Assembly: GCA_036653735.1 (NCBI GenBank)
Contig: JAVVTI010000041.1
Location: 1 to 7,775, forward strand
Source of the DNA: CAVCAD01 sp036653735
GTDB taxonomy: Bacteria > Bacillota_I > Bacilli_A > RF39 > UBA660
Direction of reading: 5' to 3'
DNA length: 7,775 nt
The notes beneath the pieces are model-generated. The model saw only the letters and a program-made list of their open reading frames with translations, ran no database searches and was not told the DNA's origin. This document shows positions 6,439-7,775 of the stretch, piece after piece. Numbering within the stretch: position 1 is the stretch's first letter; each line of letters begins with the position of its first letter. The translations under genes were made by a program, and so were the position numbers.

Positions 6439-6912
6439 ATGTATTTTGATGAAAGAGAAAATCTTATTAACTATGCTAGTAATGAAACACTTAGTAATAA
6501 AGAAGAGATTAATAATATTAATATAGATAATGTAATAATAAATAACTATAGAAGTAATAAACTTAGAAGTCTTGAAGATGGTTTTAATAAAGGTAATATG
6601 TTTTATGATCTTTACGAGCCTTATAAGAACTATGACTTTAAGATAGTAGTAAATAATAATAGAGATGAATTACTTCTTAAATTACAACAATTATCTTTTG
6701 CAGTTAATGATATAAACTTGTTATTAGATTTATATCCAAGTAATAAAGATATATTAGAAGTATTTAATGATTATAGTAATAAACTTAATAGTATTAAAAA
6801 TGAATATAATTCTTTATACTCACCTATTAGTGCTACTGATAATAAAAATACAAATCATTTTGATTATGTTAATAATCCTTGGCCTTGGTGTAATGGAGGA
6901 ATAAATGTTTAA
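6439..6912 (+). CDS. cotJB: Spore coat protein, apparent CotJA-CotJB fusion
   Basis: Residues 75-152 of this 157-residue protein match CotJB: a helical LLLKLQQLSFAVNDINLLLD segment, then LYPSNKDILEVFNDY, a short YSPI stretch, and the hallmark NPWPW end at 146-150. Before it, LEDGFNKGNMFYDLYEPY (about 45-62) resembles the CotJA core, where ALRKGTLWKDLY-type sequence occurs. The first 40 residues are Asn/Glu-rich and unfamiliar. CotJB alone is usually about 85-90 residues, so the extra length fits a fused CotJA. CotJ proteins belong to the inner spore coat and assemble together with CotJC. AGGAGG (6423-6428) lies ten bases before the ATG. The stop overlaps the cotJC start by eight bases, so both are co-translated. 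CotJB identity is strong; the CotJA part rests on a short motif plus gene order. Confidence 0.82.
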   Translation: MYFDERENLINYASNETLSNKEEINNINIDNVIINNYRSNKLRSLEDGFNKGNMFYDLYEPYKNYDFKIVVNNNRDELLLKLQQLSFAVNDINLLLDLYPSNKDILEVFNDYSNKLNSIKNEYNSLYSPISATDNKNTNHFDYVNNPWPWCNGGINV

Positions 6913-7459
6913 ATATGAAAAGATGTTAGCATATCCTATTAATATAAGAAGTAAAGATTTAAAGATGGCTAAGCTACTTATTACTCAGTTAGGTGGTAGT
7001 GATGGTGAATTAGGTGCTTCTATTAGATATTTATGTCAAAGGTTTACTATGCCAGATGATAGAGGTAAAGCATTACTTACTGATATAGGATGTGAAGAAC
7101 TAGGACACTGTGAAATGATTAGTACTATGGTTAATTCACTTTTAGAGAATGCTACTATAGATGAAATAAAGAAAGAAGGATTAAGTTCTTGGTATACATC
7201 ACATAAGAGAGGAATATATCCTTTTAATCAAGATGGAATACCATTTAATGCAAATGCTATAGCTTGTACTGGAGATGCTTTAACTGATTTACAAGAAGAT
7301 ATGGCAGCTGAAGCTAAAGCTAAAAGTACTTATGAAAACTTAATGACTCTAACTAATGAAAAAGATATATTAGGACCTCTTAACTTTTTAAGACAAAGAG
7401 AAGTAGTACACTTTAATAGATTTCAAGAACTATATAATTATTATAAAAATAAGTCCTAA
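6905..7459 (+). CDS. cotJC: CotJC, manganese-catalase-like spore coat protein
   Basis: This 184-residue protein is a short-form manganese catalase homologue, close to the roughly 190 residues typical of CotJC. The expected di-manganese ligands are present in ferritin-like helices: Glu35 in GELGA, Glu65 and His68 in CEELGH, Glu136 in EDMAAEAKA, and Glu166/His169 in REVVHF. Classical manganese catalases use Glu-ExxH-Glu-His ligands, so the metal site appears complete. Disproportionation of hydrogen peroxide in the coat is therefore plausible, though activity is inferred. GGAGG (6895-6899) sits five bases before the ATG, inside the end of the upstream cotJ gene, with an eight-base overlap. The final codons and the stop lie in a terminator hairpin. 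Confidence 0.95.
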   Translation: MFKYEKMLAYPINIRSKDLKMAKLLITQLGGSDGELGASIRYLCQRFTMPDDRGKALLTDIGCEELGHCEMISTMVNSLLENATIDEIKKEGLSSWYTSHKRGIYPFNQDGIPFNANAIACTGDALTDLQEDMAAEAKAKSTYENLMTLTNEKDILGPLNFLRQREVVHFNRFQELYNYYKNKS

Positions 7460-7474
7460 AAAGGACTTATTTTT
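7445..7474. terminator. Bidirectional intrinsic terminator containing the cotJC stop codon
   Basis: Arms AAAAATAAGTCCT (7445-7457) and AGGACTTATTTTT (7462-7474) are perfect 13-base reverse complements around an AAAA loop. The 3' arm ends in a T-run on either strand, so the structure can terminate cotJC and also the convergent gene that ends at 7476. The cotJC stop at 7457-7459 overlaps the upper stem and loop. Confidence 0.88.
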
Positions 7475-7475
7475 A

Positions 7476-7775
7476 TTACCTATTAACTTTAGAATGTCTT
7501 TTCTTTTTCTTATTCTTTAAGATATTTTCTAACTTTTCTTCATTCTTAATTTGAGTATTAGTAGGTATTATTTCTTCTTTAATAGTATTGTCTATTATAG
7601 GAGTACTAGGAACTTCATTCTTATCATTTAATAGATCTGTTAATACTTCTGTTGGAGGTAATATACTAGAACTAAATGTAATAGGAGTATCATCAAATAC
7701 TTTAGCATATTCTTCTATTTTTTTAAGTTCTTCTTCATGAGGTTTTTTATCTGGAGTTTCTATTTCATATAGTGG
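7476..7775 (-). CDS. C-terminal part of an unrecognised charged protein (cut by window edge)
   Basis: The minus strand is open from the right edge for 99 codons and ends in tandem TAA stops (7476-7478, then 7473-7475). The visible part is hydrophilic and probably disordered. An acidic/Lys stretch with HEEELKKIEEYAK (about 13-25) is followed by FDDTPITFSSSILPPTEVL (about 27-45), a Pro/Thr/Ile-rich linker and a strongly basic end, NKKKKRHSKVNR (88-99). No known domain is recognisable and the start lies outside the window. Codon use, with AGA/AGG arginines and A/T-ending codons, matches its neighbours and the frame has no internal stops, which supports a real gene. It converges on cotJC across a shared hairpin. 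The function is unknown; a basic tail could contact nucleic acid or membrane, but that is speculation. Confidence 0.7.
   Translation of the reverse strand, partial: PLYEIETPDKKPHEEELKKIEEYAKVFDDTPITFSSSILPPTEVLTDLLNDKNEVPSTPIIDNTIKEEIIPTNTQIKNEEKLENILKNKKKKRHSKVNR

Noticed and set aside
1..7775. tRNA, rRNA, CRISPR, insertion sequence or phage attachment site
   Set aside because: I saw no cloverleaf-like sequence, regularly spaced direct repeats, transposase motif or terminal inverted repeats. The only strong inverted repeats are the terminators.

Overview
The window comes from a very AT-rich, low-G+C Gram-positive bacterium using the standard code: every Trp codon I checked is TGG. It carries spore-coat genes (cotJ type), the tsaE-tsaB-rimI-tsaD order typical of Bacillota, strong AGGAGG-type ribosome sites, short intergenic gaps and A/T-rich intrinsic terminators. 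CpG is almost absent (I count ten in 7,775 bases) and I found no CGN arginine codon. My best guess is an uncultured, gut-type Bacilli/Erysipelotrichia/RF39-like or clostridial lineage that keeps sporulation genes. This assignment is inference.

Left part (1-1410, + strand): a membrane-anchored family 2 glycosyltransferase overlaps a GtrA-family four-helix flippase. Together they look like the lipid-linked sugar supply of a cell-envelope glycosylation system. A perfect 17-bp A/T-rich hairpin follows and sits between convergent genes.

Middle (1436-3829, - strand): a 797-residue, N-terminally anchored extracellular protein with InlB/Flg_new-type beta repeats. Three of the repeats are spaced at a 208-209 residue period, with an unfamiliar module of about 130 residues inserted twice between them. 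Its sigma-A-like promoter overlaps the terminator of the next operon.

Next (3939-6298, - strand): the tRNA t6A37 operon tsaE - tsaB - (rimI-tsaD). A shortened RimI-like acetyltransferase domain is fused in frame to a full-length TsaD, and a Shine-Dalgarno sequence lies just before the internal TsaD Met codon, so free TsaD could also be made. TsaE (ATPase), TsaB and TsaD together transfer the threonylcarbamoyl group to A37 of ANN-decoding tRNAs.

Right part (6439-7459, + strand): a two-gene spore-coat operon divergent from tsaE. The first product appears to be a CotJA-CotJB fusion and the second is the manganese-catalase-like CotJC. A candidate mother-cell (sigma-E/K-like) promoter lies just upstream. 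A perfect 13-bp hairpin, which contains the cotJC stop codon, separates it from a convergent gene that enters from the right edge and is visible only as its 99-residue, Lys-rich C-terminus.

Nothing here is a clearly new defence, mobile or RNA system. The points most worth a second look are the two gene fusions in compact operons, the internal start inside rimI-tsaD, the repeated module of the surface protein, and the extreme CpG/CGN depletion. There is no gene-free stretch longer than 140 bases.
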